This document shows, in pieces, positions 9,605 to 22,500 of a stretch of DNA of 64,000 nucleotides. Position numbers and translations under genes: made by a program. This DNA comes from Symbiodinium natans (Eukaryota; Sar; Dinophyceae; Suessiales; Symbiodiniaceae), in contig CAJNDS010002330.1 of assembly GCA_905221605.1 (NCBI GenBank), positions 356,576 to 420,575 on the forward strand, written 5' to 3'. The notes under the pieces were generated by a model. That model did not search any database, was not told where the DNA came from, and saw only the letters and a list, made by a program, of their open reading frames with translations. How positions within the stretch are numbered: the stretch's first letter is position 1; each line of letters begins with the position of its first letter.

Positions 9605-9772
9605 GTCTAAACCCTAAACCCTAAACCCTAAACCCGAAACCCTAAACTGAGGTCGTTCTGGCGGCGGCTGCATCCGTTCCCCCAGGCGCGGCCCGGCCTC
9701 GCCCGGCCTGAGACCCCTTCTGGCAGGTGGAAAAGGTTTGTAGGGTTTAGGGTTTAGGGTTTAGGGTTTGTT
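9605..9772. repeat. CCCTAAA - island - TTTAGGG arrangement
   Basis: CCCTAAA units at 9605-9650 and TTTAGGG units at 9738-9772 flank a GC-rich, heptamer-free island at 9655-9735. The island is open in more than one frame and I cannot name it. It shows the outward-facing telomere polarity clearly. Confidence 0.7.
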
Positions 9773-10084
9773 AAGGCTCACCCCCCGGTGCCCCTTCTAG
9801 GATCCTTTACAAGAGTCCCTGCCTTAGTCCCTGCGCTAGCTTCACGCCACGTTTATGGACTTCGAACCATTTCTGGGTTTCTTTCCAATCTGCAGCGCTT
9901 CGGGTTGGGCCCGGTCTTGTTTGGGGGAGGGCTGTTCCCGAAACACACACAAACTTTGCACCCTGAACCCAAACCCCCACTTAGCTGAAACCCACTCCAA
10001 GCCCTAGGCCACAAGCCCCAAACCCTAAACTCCCAAACGCTAAGCCGTAAACCCTACACTGTGCGCCCTAAACCCTGCACCCTA

Positions 10085-10185
10085 ACCCGCCTAGCCCACT
10101 GCATACCGGAAGCTGCCCTTTCGCGCCAGGAGCCGAGGGAAGCGACTTGCAGGGTGCCCCAGGATATTGCGGCTGTAGGGTTTAG
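10085..10185 (+). CDS. weak exon-like island
   Basis: Open frame reading PHCIPEAALSRQEPREATCR between C-type sequence (9960-10080) and weak G-type sequence (10185-10210). Family unknown; it may not be coding. Confidence 0.25.
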
Positions 10186-10415
10186 CCCGAAGTCTTCGGG
10201 TTTAGGGCACCGTTTCTCGAAAGAGCCTAAGCCGCCTGTGAACTCTGAGCCCTAGGCCCCCTAAACCCAAAACCCAAAACCCCACAACCCCAAAAACCCC
10301 CGAATCCCAAACCCCCAACACCCTACAACCCCAAAACCCCTACAACCCCTAAAGACCCCCGACAGCCCTAAAGCCATAAAGCCCTAAAGCCTTGAAACCT
10401 TGCGGACTTCTGCAG

Positions 10416-10497
10416 GTTGCGAGTCTTAGCGCTGCTCCACAGCTCGGCAGACCGGCTGCTCAGGGAAAGAGCGAAAAAGGGCGGCCTGCGCGCGCTG
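10416..10497 (+). CDS. unassigned Leu-rich exon-like island
   Basis: After GCAG|G the frame reads LRVLALLHSSADRLLRERAK followed by KGGLRALV. This is amphipathic helix composition. CCCTAAA-like sequence (10255-10400) precedes it and TTTAGGG-like sequence (10498-10580) follows. It could be a helical-repeat exon; the family is not recognised. Confidence 0.45.
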
Positions 10498-10599
10498 GTT
10501 AGGGATTAGGGTTTATAGGGTTTTTTGGGCTTTTAGGGTTTAGGGTGGTTTGTCGTTTAGGGCTTAGGGTTTAGGTAGTTTAGTTGGTTCGTGTTAGGG

Positions 10600-11160
10600 C
10601 TTGTTGCTATAAGATCTATAAGTCTACGAGCTGTTAGGCTTGAGGGGAAGGCTTGAGTCGTGCGCGTGTGGCCTGAGGGTGATGCTCACGTCGACTTGGC
10701 CGACAAAAGCGCTCCCAGTGCTGGGATAGTGGCATCTTGAGGCGGCCGCGTTGGGAGGTCGTGCGATTGTTGCGCGCGCGTTGCCTTGGTTGACCTGGGC
10801 CTTGGTGCAACAGCTCTGGTACTTGCGCCGCTTATGGCCCTGCACTGCACGTCGGCTTGAGGCCCGGGTGGAAAGTAGGGCCACTATACTTCTAACTGGT
10901 TATAGCCTTCTTTCGGGCACTTTTTCTCCCTTGCAACCCTTCTCATAGCTGCCCATGAACCCTCAAGTAGGACCCTAGGCTCGGAGTCTGATTGAAGCCG
11001 AGGGGGATGCTTGAGAGGCCGCATGATGACATCCAGCGAGCTGCGCTTGAGCGCCCAGCAAGGGGGGCACATGCTGAAGTTATGGATCAAAGATGTCTGA
11101 GAGCCCAGCCTCCCCCAGCTTCTTGCAAGCTGCACAATGCTCATCAGGCCTAGGATGAAC
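10600..11160. other. heptamer-poor stretch, no gene recognised
   Basis: Short open frames occur on both strands but none resembles a known family. At 10880-10975 there is a partial family-2 foldback end (CCCATGAACCCTCAAGTAGG). Confidence 0.3.
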
Positions 11161-13950
11161 TCATGTTGCTCGGTTGGCTTTTTGTGACTTGTTGCGCATG
11201 GAGTTGTGCTTTGCCATGCATACTGAATGCGTACTCTGCCTGGCGAGAAGCAACGGACGTTCAGGCCCAGCTCGCCATAAACCCCGAACCCTAAGCCTTA
11301 AGCTGAAAAACGCAGGGTTTGAGAGATTTAGGCCCGCACATGCAAGACTTCTAGTGGCCTTCGGTGGTTCGGGTTTAGGAAGCTTAGGGGTTTGGGGCTG
11401 AAGGTTTCCCAAAGCCTCCGCCACCAGAACCCCAAAGTTTGCAGCCATGCAGCCATCAACCCTCCAAAATTCAATCCTTAAACCCTAAACCCTAAAGCCT
11501 CTCTACCATATATATTTAAACCTGAATTGAATTTCCGAATTTGGCAGTTTTATATTCCGAATTTGGCCGCTTTATTTTCCGAATTTGGCCGCTTTATTTT
11601 CCGAATGGGCATTGTAAACGATCAGGTCCTGGAAGCGAATGTGAACTCAAAAGCTGATGCTTTCACTTCAGGGCCTTCATCCATTCCTCCCACTAATCCC
11701 CGAGAGGTTCCCAACAGTTTCGATGTGCTTCCGAGGTTTCCAGTCACAGCCGCCAAGACCCTTTACTCTCCCATCCTCCTTGCAAAGATTGCGCGGGTGC
11801 AGTACTTTGGAGTTGGGCTGGTGTTGAAAGCCTTCATGCCCCATGATTTCTGCTGGTAATGGCGATCTTTCGAAGGTACGAGCTTGATCCTTTAGGTTTT
11901 GAAGGCCCAGCCTTGCACATCAAACGCTGAGGCTGAGGGCAAACTCTGTGAGGATGTGGCCCGGTCTGATTGGAAGAGGTTGGGCGGGTACAAGATGGTA
12001 CAAGTTTGTATCAACCTCACTGTGACTGTGCAGAGATTTGTGCATCCCATCCGTCCTTGTGCGTTAGCCCGAAGTCTCCGAGTTGCTTCCGGCTGCTGTC
12101 GCATGCTTGCCGTTCTGTCGGCTGCCTTCCCAAACCCAGGCTTCTTCCGCTGTTTGCTCAAGCTCCCTCCGTTGCAATTTTCAGGGCAACAGCTTTTTCA
12201 CCTGCCCCCAGCAGTGATCCAGCCAATGACTTCCAATTCGGGCAAGTCCAAATGAAGACATCCTGAGCCCTGAGCGAGCAGGAGCTTGCGCTCCTTGAGC
12301 TGGCAATCTTTGTTGAGCGAATAAAGCGGAGCCCTGCGCCGCCTGTGCACATTCACGAAGTGGACTGTTGCCCGGAAAAAAACCGCAAAAAACCTGTTTT
12401 GTGGTCCAGGCATTGGGTGCACCATAAAATTTCAGTCAACCTTGACCCAGCTTTCAGCCACCGAGCTAACCGCTAAGTCCTACAGAATCCGTGGTTGGTT
12501 TCGCAAAAGTTTCTGACCCCTCTCTTGCCAATCTGCGCTCGGACATTGGCAGCTGCGAGCCCACCCCGCCGCTGGCGGATAGAAGTGCTCTGATTGCACT
12601 AGACAAGGATTCCGCGACATAAGATGAAACACCTATCGGTGATCGTCAAGGCAAGCTTTGAGGTCCTGTCGCGCAAGCGCAATCAGAGCACCCCCGGGAG
12701 CCGTGAGCTTGCGATTTTTTTAGCCGAGCAGCGGAGCAAGACGCTGTTGCTGCATTTTTGCAGGACTGCGTTAAACGCTGCGCCTGAAGTTTAGTGCGCT
12801 CTTATTGCAGTTTTGCGTTCCGCGTTTGGACTCCAGTAGCTATACTTCCTAAACTGTGCAAAAGCGTCAGAAGCAGCGCTGATTAATAAACGCAGAGCTC
12901 ACTGTGCCTCTAAAAACGAAGGCCACTTTCGCACGGGAGCTCATGATGCGAGCGGTTGCTGGGATGCCTGCCTAAGCCTTAAGCTTATAACCTGGAATTG
13001 TGGTACTCACTGGAGCCGATGTCAGGAATTATTTCTGTGATTTAAGTGTTTACTTGGCGTGTGTGAAAGTTCTGTACCTGTGCCTGCGTGGGGTGTCGAA
13101 TCTGTCAAAAAACTGTGAAAATGTGTGAAAAATTGTGAAAAATCTGTGACAAATTGTGAAAAATCTGTGACAAATTGTGAAACATCTGTGAAAAGTCCGC
13201 GTCTCCCCCTTCCCCTCCCCCACCCCCCCACAAAAAGAGAGCAGGTCACAAAAACAACATAAAAAACAACACAGATTTTCACAGAATCAATTGTGGCCAC
13301 CTAGCAATTCGCAGATAAATCACAGATGCGAAAGACAAAGAACACAAATAACACACAAAATTAACAAATCCTGAAACCCAGCCTTTACCACAAAATGCAT
13401 GTTACAGCCCTATATAAGCTTTTCAACCCGACGCAACCCTAAGACCCCGAGGTGTCAAACTTAAACAGTTAGGGCACACCTCGCCCTTTTCGGGGCAAGT
13501 GCACACATCAGCCGCGATGCCCAGCAACGCCAGCGATAAAGACATGATGCAAGCGTGACAGTTCAAATAGCACGTGCGTCTGTTTTGTACATCTGTAAGA
13601 TCAAAATCCACCCCCGCGGAATTTTTCGAGCAGCCAGAGAGCCTCTCGCCAACTTTGGCTCCCAACGCCCTTGCACCGACGAGGGTTTCATAGGCCATAG
13701 GTTTTACGGTTGCGCGTGCTCAGCATAGCGAGTGTCATGGCAGACCTTAACAGCACATGGTGATGATCCGTTATAGTATACTATTTATGGTTCTTCTTAT
13801 TATCATTGTACTCTGGTCACCGTACCTAGAGAGCTTAGGACTTAGGACTCGGGGGTTGCAGAACTCGGTTTGAATTCTGCTACTGGGCGTCCGTCCGCCG
13901 GCATGGGCGGGTCCTGCAGCTGCGCCTTGGCTGTCTTGGGAGGGGTTTGG
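11161..13950. other. heptamer-poor block with local tandem repeats
   Basis: Apart from two weak patches (about 11280 and 11480) heptamers are absent. 11530-11606 has about three copies of a 27-bp unit containing CCGAATTTGGCCGCTTTATT. 13105-13195 has imperfect repeats of AATCTGTGACAAATTGTGAA. I recognise no gene here. Confidence 0.45.
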
Positions 13951-14012
13951 GGGTTTTGGGGCTTTTGGGGCTTTTGGGGCTTTTGGGGCTTTTGGGGCTT
14001 TTGGGGCTTTTG
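13950..14012. repeat. GGGGCTTTT 9-mer array
   Basis: About seven tandem units of a 9-mer. In one frame it reads GFW repeats, which is an artefact of the repeat. It looks like a derived G-rich telomere-type unit. Confidence 0.85.
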
Positions 14013-14269
14013 GGGGTCTTGGGTTGTTTGCTGGCTCTGGGGGTATTCGGGGGTTTTGGGGGTTGCGGGTTCAGGGTTTAGGTTCTGAGGTTCAGGTTTT
14101 TGACTTTTTGGGATGTTGCGTGAGACGTTCGCCCTACGTTGAAGCTTACATCCTGCATCACCTATACAACAACGAGGATGCGTAGTAGTACGCAGCAGTA
14201 CGCTAATAAGCCCAGTTCAAAGAAGGGTGCCCTTCAATTTTTCCGTTGCTGGGCAGCTGAATATGGGGG

Positions 14270-14336
14270 TTTACGAAAACAAGGGACCCGTAACAAAGTC
14301 CCCAAATAGTAGTATTCCCTTATAGCAAGAACCCCA
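14270..14336 (-). mobile_element. dispersed short element, family 4, inverted copy
   Basis: The complement carries CTACTATTTGGGG, GGGTCCC and TTTTCGTAAAC, in the order also seen at 45605-45690 and 63428-63580. No coding capacity. Confidence 0.5.
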
Positions 14337-14439
14337 AGCAGGTCTCTAATCTACTTGTTGGGGCAACTAGTAACATATCGTCCATACAACAATAAAAGCC
14401 GTTGGGGTAGCTGCTGGTTGGGCTCTTTGGGCAAAAACG

Positions 14440-15442
14440 GGGTTGAGGGTTTGGGGTTTAGGGTTTAGGGCCTAAGCTTATCCTTAACCTTGTCCCTAAA
14501 CCTCATCCCTAAGCCTTAACCTTGGGGTTGTGTACCCGCAACATGCCTCAAGATATACAAGGGTTTCGGGTAGATTCCCCTGAGTTGAGGATTCAAACCT
14601 CACTCAAAACTCAACACCCCTCAAGCCGAAACCCTACATGTTTCATGTCAACCCTACGATTCGGCCACGTAGCTAAAGCCCTAAAACCTTTTTCAAAGCA
14701 AGACCTGGACCTTCCACCCGTTGGCCGTCAGGTGACTGCAGCAAGGGCCACGCACTTGGCTACGTCTACAAAGTAGATGGGCAGGACCCTGGCTTGGGGT
14801 TTAAGGGCTTAGCAGCAAGCCTGCGGACAAAGATGCATTGAACTAGTTCCTTCGCTTCCACGGCTTAGGCCTTCACGCCGCGGGCACTGGGCAAGTCGAA
14901 GCCCTCGGCCCGAACTAAACCCCTAGCAAACTAAGAGGCCTCCTGAGGGTTCAATGTTCGCTGGGGTTGGGCTTGGTGCTGGGGTGGGGAGGGTGGTCGG
15001 GTTTAGGGTTCAGGGCGCAATGTGGTGTAGGGGGGCGTCATGCATCATGGCCACACCGAGGTGTTGTTCTCGAGTGGGACTTTGCATAGTTCCGTGCTCC
15101 AAGACGTTCTGCCGAAAGGCAAGCTAGTTTCTGAAGACTTGGCATCGAAAGGCTGAAGCCCCAACACCTTGCGAACCCCAAACCAACCCTACACCCCAAA
15201 GCTAAAACCCAAAGGCCAACCCCCCTCCCCACCAAACCATCCCTAAACCTCAACCCCTCCCAAAACCAACCCGAAACCCTAAACCCCAAACCTCAAGACC
15301 CCAAGACCCAAGACCCCAAAACCCACGAGTGCGTCAAAAGTCGTGATACTGCGAACCCTAAACCCTGAATCCCAGTTTAAAAAAGAACCAAACCCTAAAC
15401 CCAAAACCCTAAACCCTAAAATGCCCCGAGCCCCAAAACCCG
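14440..15442. other. degenerate heptamer sequence, no gene recognised
   Basis: G-type patches lie at 14440-14470 and 15000 and a long degenerate C-type stretch lies at 15170-15430 (CCCTAAA, CCCCAAA, CCCAAGA). Nothing nameable. Confidence 0.5.
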
Positions 15443-15690
15443 AACACGCAGGAGCACCGGGAGACGAGAGTTCGGGAGCTGGCGGTCTTCAGGCTCTCCC
15501 GCGGCGGGTCGGGATCTACTTGGAGGTTGAGTTCATGGGTTTAGTGCCCTTAAACATCCCTAACTCCCTAAACCCAAATCCCAAACCCTAAGCCAAAAGC
15601 CCTAAACCGTAAACCCCAAATCCCGCAGGCATCTGGGCCAGTCCGAGATCGCCGAGGCTGGCCTACTTAACGGGGTTGTCGTACCGCTAA
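15443..15690 (+). CDS. two possible exon islands, unassigned
   Basis: 15451-15530 can read EHRETRVRELAVFRLSRGGS after GCAG. 15630-15690 can read HLGQSEIAEAGLLNGVVVP after GCAG. C-type sequence precedes both and TTTAGGG (15697-15775) follows the second. They lie just upstream of the cyclic-nucleotide-binding gene and may be its earlier exons. That is inference. Confidence 0.3.
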
Positions 15691-15696
15691 GCCCTT

Positions 15697-15775
15697 TTAG
15701 GGTTTAGGGTTTCGGGTTTCGGGTTTAGGGTTTAGGGTTTAGGGTTTCGGGTTTAGGGTTTAGGGTTTAGGGTTT
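15697..15775. repeat. TTTAGGG array with TTTCGGG variants
   Basis: About eleven units in which TTTCGGG is interspersed and locally duplicated. Confidence 0.95.
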
Positions 15776-16529
15776 ACATACGAGTCGGCATCTTGCCTGG
15801 CTAGACTTGCTTGGCTCGAAGTCATGGGGATGTGGGGATGAGGTGCGTCAGACCCTCAATCCAGCACCAAGGGCGTCGTGATCGGAGCTGTCAAGGCTTC
15901 CGAAACCCCCTGAACTTACTTGGCCCCGTAGCAAAGTAAGTACTGGCCTTGAATCCTTTAGGGCTTAGGGTTTCAGGACTCTTGAATCACCAAAGTAATT
16001 AGCTATCGGGCCATGCTTGTTGGTATTTGGTGCATTATTTGTTCATGTTTTGGTTTGAGGGGGCGCCTATCACAATGCCTAAGCGTAGAAAACACTTCTA
16101 CCAGAGATCACTGAAACGCTCAGAAACCCCTGATCTAAGGCCTTCGGACATGTTGGGTTGTCGGTGGGGTTCTGGGGTCATGGTGGTCCATTGCAAGCTG
16201 GCGACGGAGTCACTGACGTAGTTGCTGAGGGATCGATGCTGACGCAGAAGATTCTTGCAGCAACAGTAGCATCCACAGCGAATCCTGTCAACATCGCCGA
16301 AGAAACCAGCCAGCGAGTGGTGGTCTAAGCTACGGATGCTGTTTTTGCAGTTTGACTCTCGTCTCTAGGCCTGAGTAGGCTGGGCATGCATCTTGATTCG
16401 CCGCATATGTCAGCTGCAGCACTCCAGATCCCCACCGAAATGCAGCCTAGAGCCCTACCAAGCCTTAAAACCGGAACTCTAAACCCTCAACCTAAACTCT
16501 ACCCTGAGCCCTACATCCGGGCCTGTCAG

Positions 16530-19500
16530 GTCGCGAAGCGCTTGCAGCTGGTCCGGTACCTTCCCGGCGATGTTATCATCCGCCAGGGGGAGGCCTCGGG
16601 GGATCCTGGCTTATGCTTTGGGGTCCTTGGGCCTAGGACCCAAAGGGTTTTAGGGTTTAGGGAGACCCGAAACTCGAAGCCATATACCCGAAGCCTGAAG
16701 GCATCAAGAGTGCTTAGGTTTTGATGTTTTGAGGGCGGGGGGGGGTTGGGGCGGGCGGGCTTAAGGTTTGCGGCGTACGCTTCCATACTTCGGGTGGGGA
16801 CTCCGCAGGTATTGGGGGTCTATGGTTCAGCTTAGGATGTTCAGAGGCAACTCTCTCTACATTGTGGTCCCTTTGGGGTATCTACTCTCAGACGGACCCC
16901 GTACATCTTGGGTTCATCCATACAAAAGGGGCCACAGATTAGAAAACTGCCCATGTCCTCGTGCAGATGCTTTTTGAGATGTCTTGGGGCTTCTTTGGGG
17001 GCTGAGTTTCTGAGTTTTTGTTCCAGGGCGCTGTTCTTACAGGTGCCCAGAAGGGCTCCACAGGAGTCGTAAGTCGGCCTAAACCCTGAACCCTGAACCT
17101 TAGACCCCCAAACCCGAAACTTCAAACCCTAAACCCTAAACACTAAACCCTAAACCCTAAACCCTAAACCCTACACCTTAATGCGGAGGAGGAGGCCGCC
17201 GACTTCTTCATAGTCGACCAGGGCCGATGTTCGGCCCACGCTCTTCGGCGGCAAATGCCCTAAACCATAACAGCCCTGAGCAGGGAAAACATAAAAAAAA
17301 CAAAAGAAAAAACCCCCAAAACGCAAAACTCTAAGGTTCTTTTTGAGCTTTTGCGGAGTTAGGGGGAACACTTAAACCCCGAACCCTCCAGCCTTGTTGT
17401 TTGAAGCCTAAACGAAACGGAAATGTACCACCAGAGAAACCCCTAAAGGCCCGCAAGCCCGACAGGCATGGGTTCAGAGCCCAGGCCCAGAGCAGGTTCA
17501 GACGGTTCAGATAGCAGCTGCGGGATTTCCGTGTAGGGTTGCTCACATAAGGGGACTTCGAGGCTCTCGAGCTGAGTAAGCAGGGTTTAGGGCTTTCTAG
17601 GTTACATCGTGCTGGTGATGTTAGGTGAAAAATTAGGGATTCAAGCTCTCGAGATAATCGGCATAGTAGTTGTGCCACAGGACACTTCGCTTGAGCTAGC
17701 GGCTAGCCCTTGGCCGTGGTTGATGAGCGACTGGGGCCGTCAATGCTGCTTTGAGGACCGGGATACGCTACACTTCCCCGCCCGAACGAACAACGGGCTG
17801 ATCCCGGCTGGAAGTGCCAGCCGTCGAAAATGGAAGAATTGGGACAGCGCCCACTATGTCTGCCAGTACCAATGGCCCATAGCTAGTGAGCAGCCAGAGT
17901 TGCATCAGCCTGGCAAGAGATCACCATCGAACCTGGCATCAAGAGCGTGAACCTCGGTTCGAGCCCATAGAAGGATATAAGAGACCCAGTTCCCCGCATT
18001 CTTTCTAAGGACCAGTAGTTGATAAGTAAGTCAGGTTCCAACTCGCCTTTCTAGTTGGGCCGTCCTATTCTAACTTGACTGGGGGAGCGCCAATGAGGTG
18101 CAGGACGCGCAAGGTCTCCGTGAAGTACGCGAGTACAGCCCAGGCGGGGTTTCTCTATGTTTCTCTTGGGGGTTTAAGGCTCTTGAGGTTTTAGGTGCTA
18201 AGGGTTTAGGAGTGTAGTGCTCTAGAGTTTTGCAGTCTGAGGGTTGGGGTTTTAGGGTTTTTGGCGTACTTTGGGTACATCCTCTCTTGAATAACAGCTA
18301 GGGCCGCGCCCCTCTTTATGGGTACTTGACATGCGTTGCGCACACACACACACACCCAAAGAAAACGCCCCCCCTTTTTTTTACGAAGCCTTTGATCCCT
18401 TTCTTTGGAGGCGAGGGTCCTTATTCTCAACCTAACCAAACCAGAAGAAACGGTGCCCTTTTTTCCTAGGCTCTTGGCTACTTGGGAGCCTTATGCCCGG
18501 CTTAATGATGCTCAGCCCGAAACCCAAGTTTTGAACAAGTTTAGGGTTTGCAGTTCAGGGTTTAGGGGCTTTAGAGTCTTAAGGCCCGGGGTACCGGCTT
18601 TAGGGTTTAGGGGCTTTAGGGCTGAGATACCTCAAGGTCTAGGGTTTAGGGTTTAGGGCCAGGGTTTAGGGTTTAGGGTTTAGGGTTTAGGGTTCAGGGC
18701 TTAGGGTTCCTATGAACCCGAAGCCCTCAACAGCCAGGCGAAGGCTTCGGCGAGCGGGCGCTGCTCCGCGACGAGCCGCGGGCCGCGACGGTGCTTGCCG
18801 ACGAGGAGGCCCGTGGGCTTCTTGGGACCTTATTCTTGTTTTAATATGAGTATACGTATTATTGTTATTATTAGCATTATATCAGTAGTATTGTAATTAC
18901 TGTATTCGTAATATTCTTACTAGTATATTATTGGTGTGCTTATTTTCATGTCTATTTATTTTTCAAATACAGGTTCCCATGTTGAATATGTACAATAGTG
19001 TGTGTATATATATATATATGAGAAAGCAGTGAACAAATGAGTAAGCTAATGAGTGAACAAAGTGAGTGAGCAAGCGAAATGAATGCGACCCAGCGAAATG
19101 CGGTAGATTAGTGGGTCTTTCAGTACGGCATATTCATTTCTAATTTACAAGGACTGAAAAGACGCATGAAATTATAGCTTTATTGGGTCTGTCTTTTGCA
19201 GGGGTGCTCATAAAAGACCTTCATTGCGCCACATACTACATATATATATACACATAATTATAAATAAATAAATAAATAAATAAATAAATATATATATATA
19301 TACGTATACATATGTATATATATACATTTCGATACATATATATATATATACACATATCCCTTAACAGAACATGCCTTGGGGGCATACAAGGGCCGTGGTA
19401 GTGAGTATCTCGAATCCTTGCATTGCCATTTTTTGGGGATGCGAGTTTGATTTGGATCCATTGAGCATGTGAGAGTTTGGGGCAAAATGCAATGCCTACA

Positions 19501-22500
19501 CCCGAAACCCCTCTTGTAGGTTCATGGGTCGTCAAAAGGACGCAGAGACCGCAGAAATCATGAATTGTTAACTTGGCCGCCCGTCACGGGGTCAGCGACG
19601 CTTGTGTTCGAAATCCTCTAACAGCCGTACCGTGAACCCAAACCTGCCTACTGCGTACTGAGCTCTCCTTTAGGAGGGTCAGCAGTAGCATTTATGCCCC
19701 CTGGTTGTTGGCGAAGTCAGACTCCATTCTTCAAGAGGTATCTTTACCGGGGGAGACTACTAAACAGCCCAAGCTCTGCACGAACGCTCGAGCGCAACGT
19801 TCTCAACAGGAGGACTGATACAGTACACCATATTACACCCTGTGACCCTAATTCCCTCTCAAACAGGAGCCCAAAACCCCGAACCCTGAACCCCAAACCC
19901 TATATCCGGAACCCAAACCCTAAACCCTAAACCCTCAACCCTAAACCCTAAACCCTACCCCCTATATAAACCCTAACCCCTAAAGCCCAAAACCCCTGTG
20001 CCGCCAGGCCGCTGTCTTCCGGTCGCTTGGCAAACGTCTTTGGGTAGGAGGGTACAGAGCTTGAGTCCCTCAATCCTCAGCCCCTAGTCCCGGTCTTGGG
20101 CTATGGCTACGGGGGGTTTAGGGTTAAGGGTTGAAGGTTTACAGTAGGGCTGAGGGTCGAGGGTTACGGGTGTTGGGGTTTTAGGTTTTCGGGGCTTCGT
20201 GCTTTCGGCTTCAGGGCAAGACCCCCCCAGAGTATAGTCGAGTTTGACGGCTGTAGGGTTTAAGGCTGTGAGGGTTGTTGATGGGTTTAGGGTTTAGGGT
20301 TTAGGGTTTAGGGTTTAGGGTTTAGGGTTTAGGGTTTTTTCGAGCTTTGGGGGCATGTTCGGGTTTGAAGCTCAGGCTTCCCCCTCGTGCTGAGGGGAGC
20401 AAGCGCGCATCTCAGGCTGAGTCGGGAGGACTTCGTGGCGGTGATTCGGGCCCGGGACCACAAAGAACCTCGGCCGCACGCGAGCTCCGTACTTGGGGGT
20501 CTGTGACTTGCACGACCGCCGGGGAATGATTTCTGGTCGTTGTGGCGTTTCGTTGTGGGAGACACTGTCGTCAGTATTTCAAGCTCACATCTTGCACGGG
20601 GGGGAGCCAACGAAAGCGACCCGCGCTAGGTTGAAATGAACTGTTTGGGGAACAGTATTATATGTATCATATTATGTGTAAAATACAATCCATTGTATCA
20701 AATAGAATAGCACATCTACAATTATATAACATATTGTATCTCATTTAGAATATTTACATATAACGTCAGAACCCCTAATATTACCCCCCCCCCCCCTACC
20801 CACTAATATTAAATCCCCCCCCTATGTGCTACAAGATACCTACAATGGGAGCATTGAATGTTACGGGGTAGGGGGGGGTAGGGGGGTTTAATAATTAGGG
20901 GGGAGGGGATTAAGCCCGGATCAAGCCTTCGAGGCCCCAAGCCTCCAAACATCCCCCGATTATGAGTCTGAGCCCCCATAAGCTCACGTTGGTTTAGGGT
21001 TTAGGGTTTAGGGTTGAGGGTTTAGAGTTAGGGGCCCTTTGCCACCCCATACCATACTTGCACAGCCCAGACCTGGTTCGGTCCCTTCAAGGGGTAAGCC
21101 GGAACGCCGGAACCCGAAACCAAGCACCCCAGGAAGAGTTAATACGGAAAGCGAAGCTTTTCGAGACCATGACGGACGAGCAGGCGGCGGTTGGGGTGCT
21201 TTACACGGGGCTTCTTCGGGGGCTCAGCATACGCCGAATGTGGCCCTTCTATTCCTTTAGAGGATCTTCAAAACGGGTCCACAAACCCAAGGGTAGAACC
21301 TTGGGAGTGCAAGGTAGAATCCCATAAAGCTATGCGGTCAGGGTGTAGGGTGGTGGTGGGCTGAGGGCTTAGGGGTTAGCGTTTAGGGTTCAGGACTTAG
21401 GCCAGGAGGCCAGACTGGTGCAAGTGGAAGAGTCCTGCGGCAACTGTTTCCCCCTTCGGGAATTTCCCCTACTAATGAAGTGGAGCCCTAGATATAAACG
21501 CTTGTGTGGATAGTTTTGAAGGGTATACCTACCCTGATGTGACGAACCTTGAATGAAGACTTTGGGTATTGCCCCCCCCCCCCCCCCCCAATTCTCATGA
21601 TAGGAGCCCTCGAAATTGTATCCTAGACCCGAAGCCCTAAATCCGGAACCCATTTAGGGTGTACGGGTTCTGTGACACCGTGATTTTCCCGCGATAATGC
21701 TGTGCACAGTGATTATCCGTGATCTTGCTGTACACCGTGATTCTCCGGCGATACTTGTTCTGGTCTGAAGCCCCCACAACCCTCATCCCTAAACCCTACT
21801 CAACCAAGGGTCCGCAGCCTTCAAAGAATCCCGCCTTTCCCCTCGGCCAGGTGCACCAGATAGGTGCCCTGCTCACAAAGCAGACCTTCAAGCGGCTCGG
21901 CAAAGCCACCATGGTTTGGGGCGTTGAGAGGGCTTAGATGGGTTTAGGGTGTCTGGGGGTCGTTTCGAAGTGTTTATGGCTCAGGGGTTGAGGATCCTTT
22001 GGGGGGGGGGGGTGAAAAGCCGGCGCTGTCATCGCCTGCGCCGCCCGAAAGCACAAGGCCCTCGCGACTTGACTTCTAAACCCCTAAACCCCTAAACCCT
22101 AAACCCTAAACCCTAAACCCTAAACCCTAAACCCTAAACCCTAAACCCTAAACTTCCAGGGCCGGGGACATCATCATCCGCCAGGGTGATCCCGGCAAAG
22201 AGTTTTACATCCTCGACGAGGGCGCCGCTTGCCTCGCACTGGGGTGTACTATAATTCCCCCTTGTCAGTTTTTTTGTTCATATACAACCCAAGAGGATAT
22301 TAAAAAGACTACTTTTCTTAAGGTTCTAAGGGGAGTAGTAGTGCAGGAGTCCCTGAGCCCTGAACCTACACCCTTCGCGCCCGCGAAACCCTTCGGCCCG
22401 AAGCTGCTGCTTATAGATTAAGTGAAGAAGCCCCGCAGTCTTCTATCTGCTCAGAATTACAGTCCATTCAATGAGTTTAGCTGGCCTTCACGTAAGTTTT

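Noticed and set aside
13870-14088. GFW-repeat protein
   Set aside because: GGGGCTTTT array read in one frame.
17880-17990. Possible tRNA (GGTTCGAGCCC near 17953)
   Set aside because: I could not pair an acceptor stem or anticodon arm around it; the same holds for TTCGAATCC at 7193 and 34783.
20329-20610. 93-codon minus-strand frame
   Set aside because: The plus strand gives LSREDFVAVIRARD in phase with the cyclic-nucleotide-binding exons, which explains the island better.
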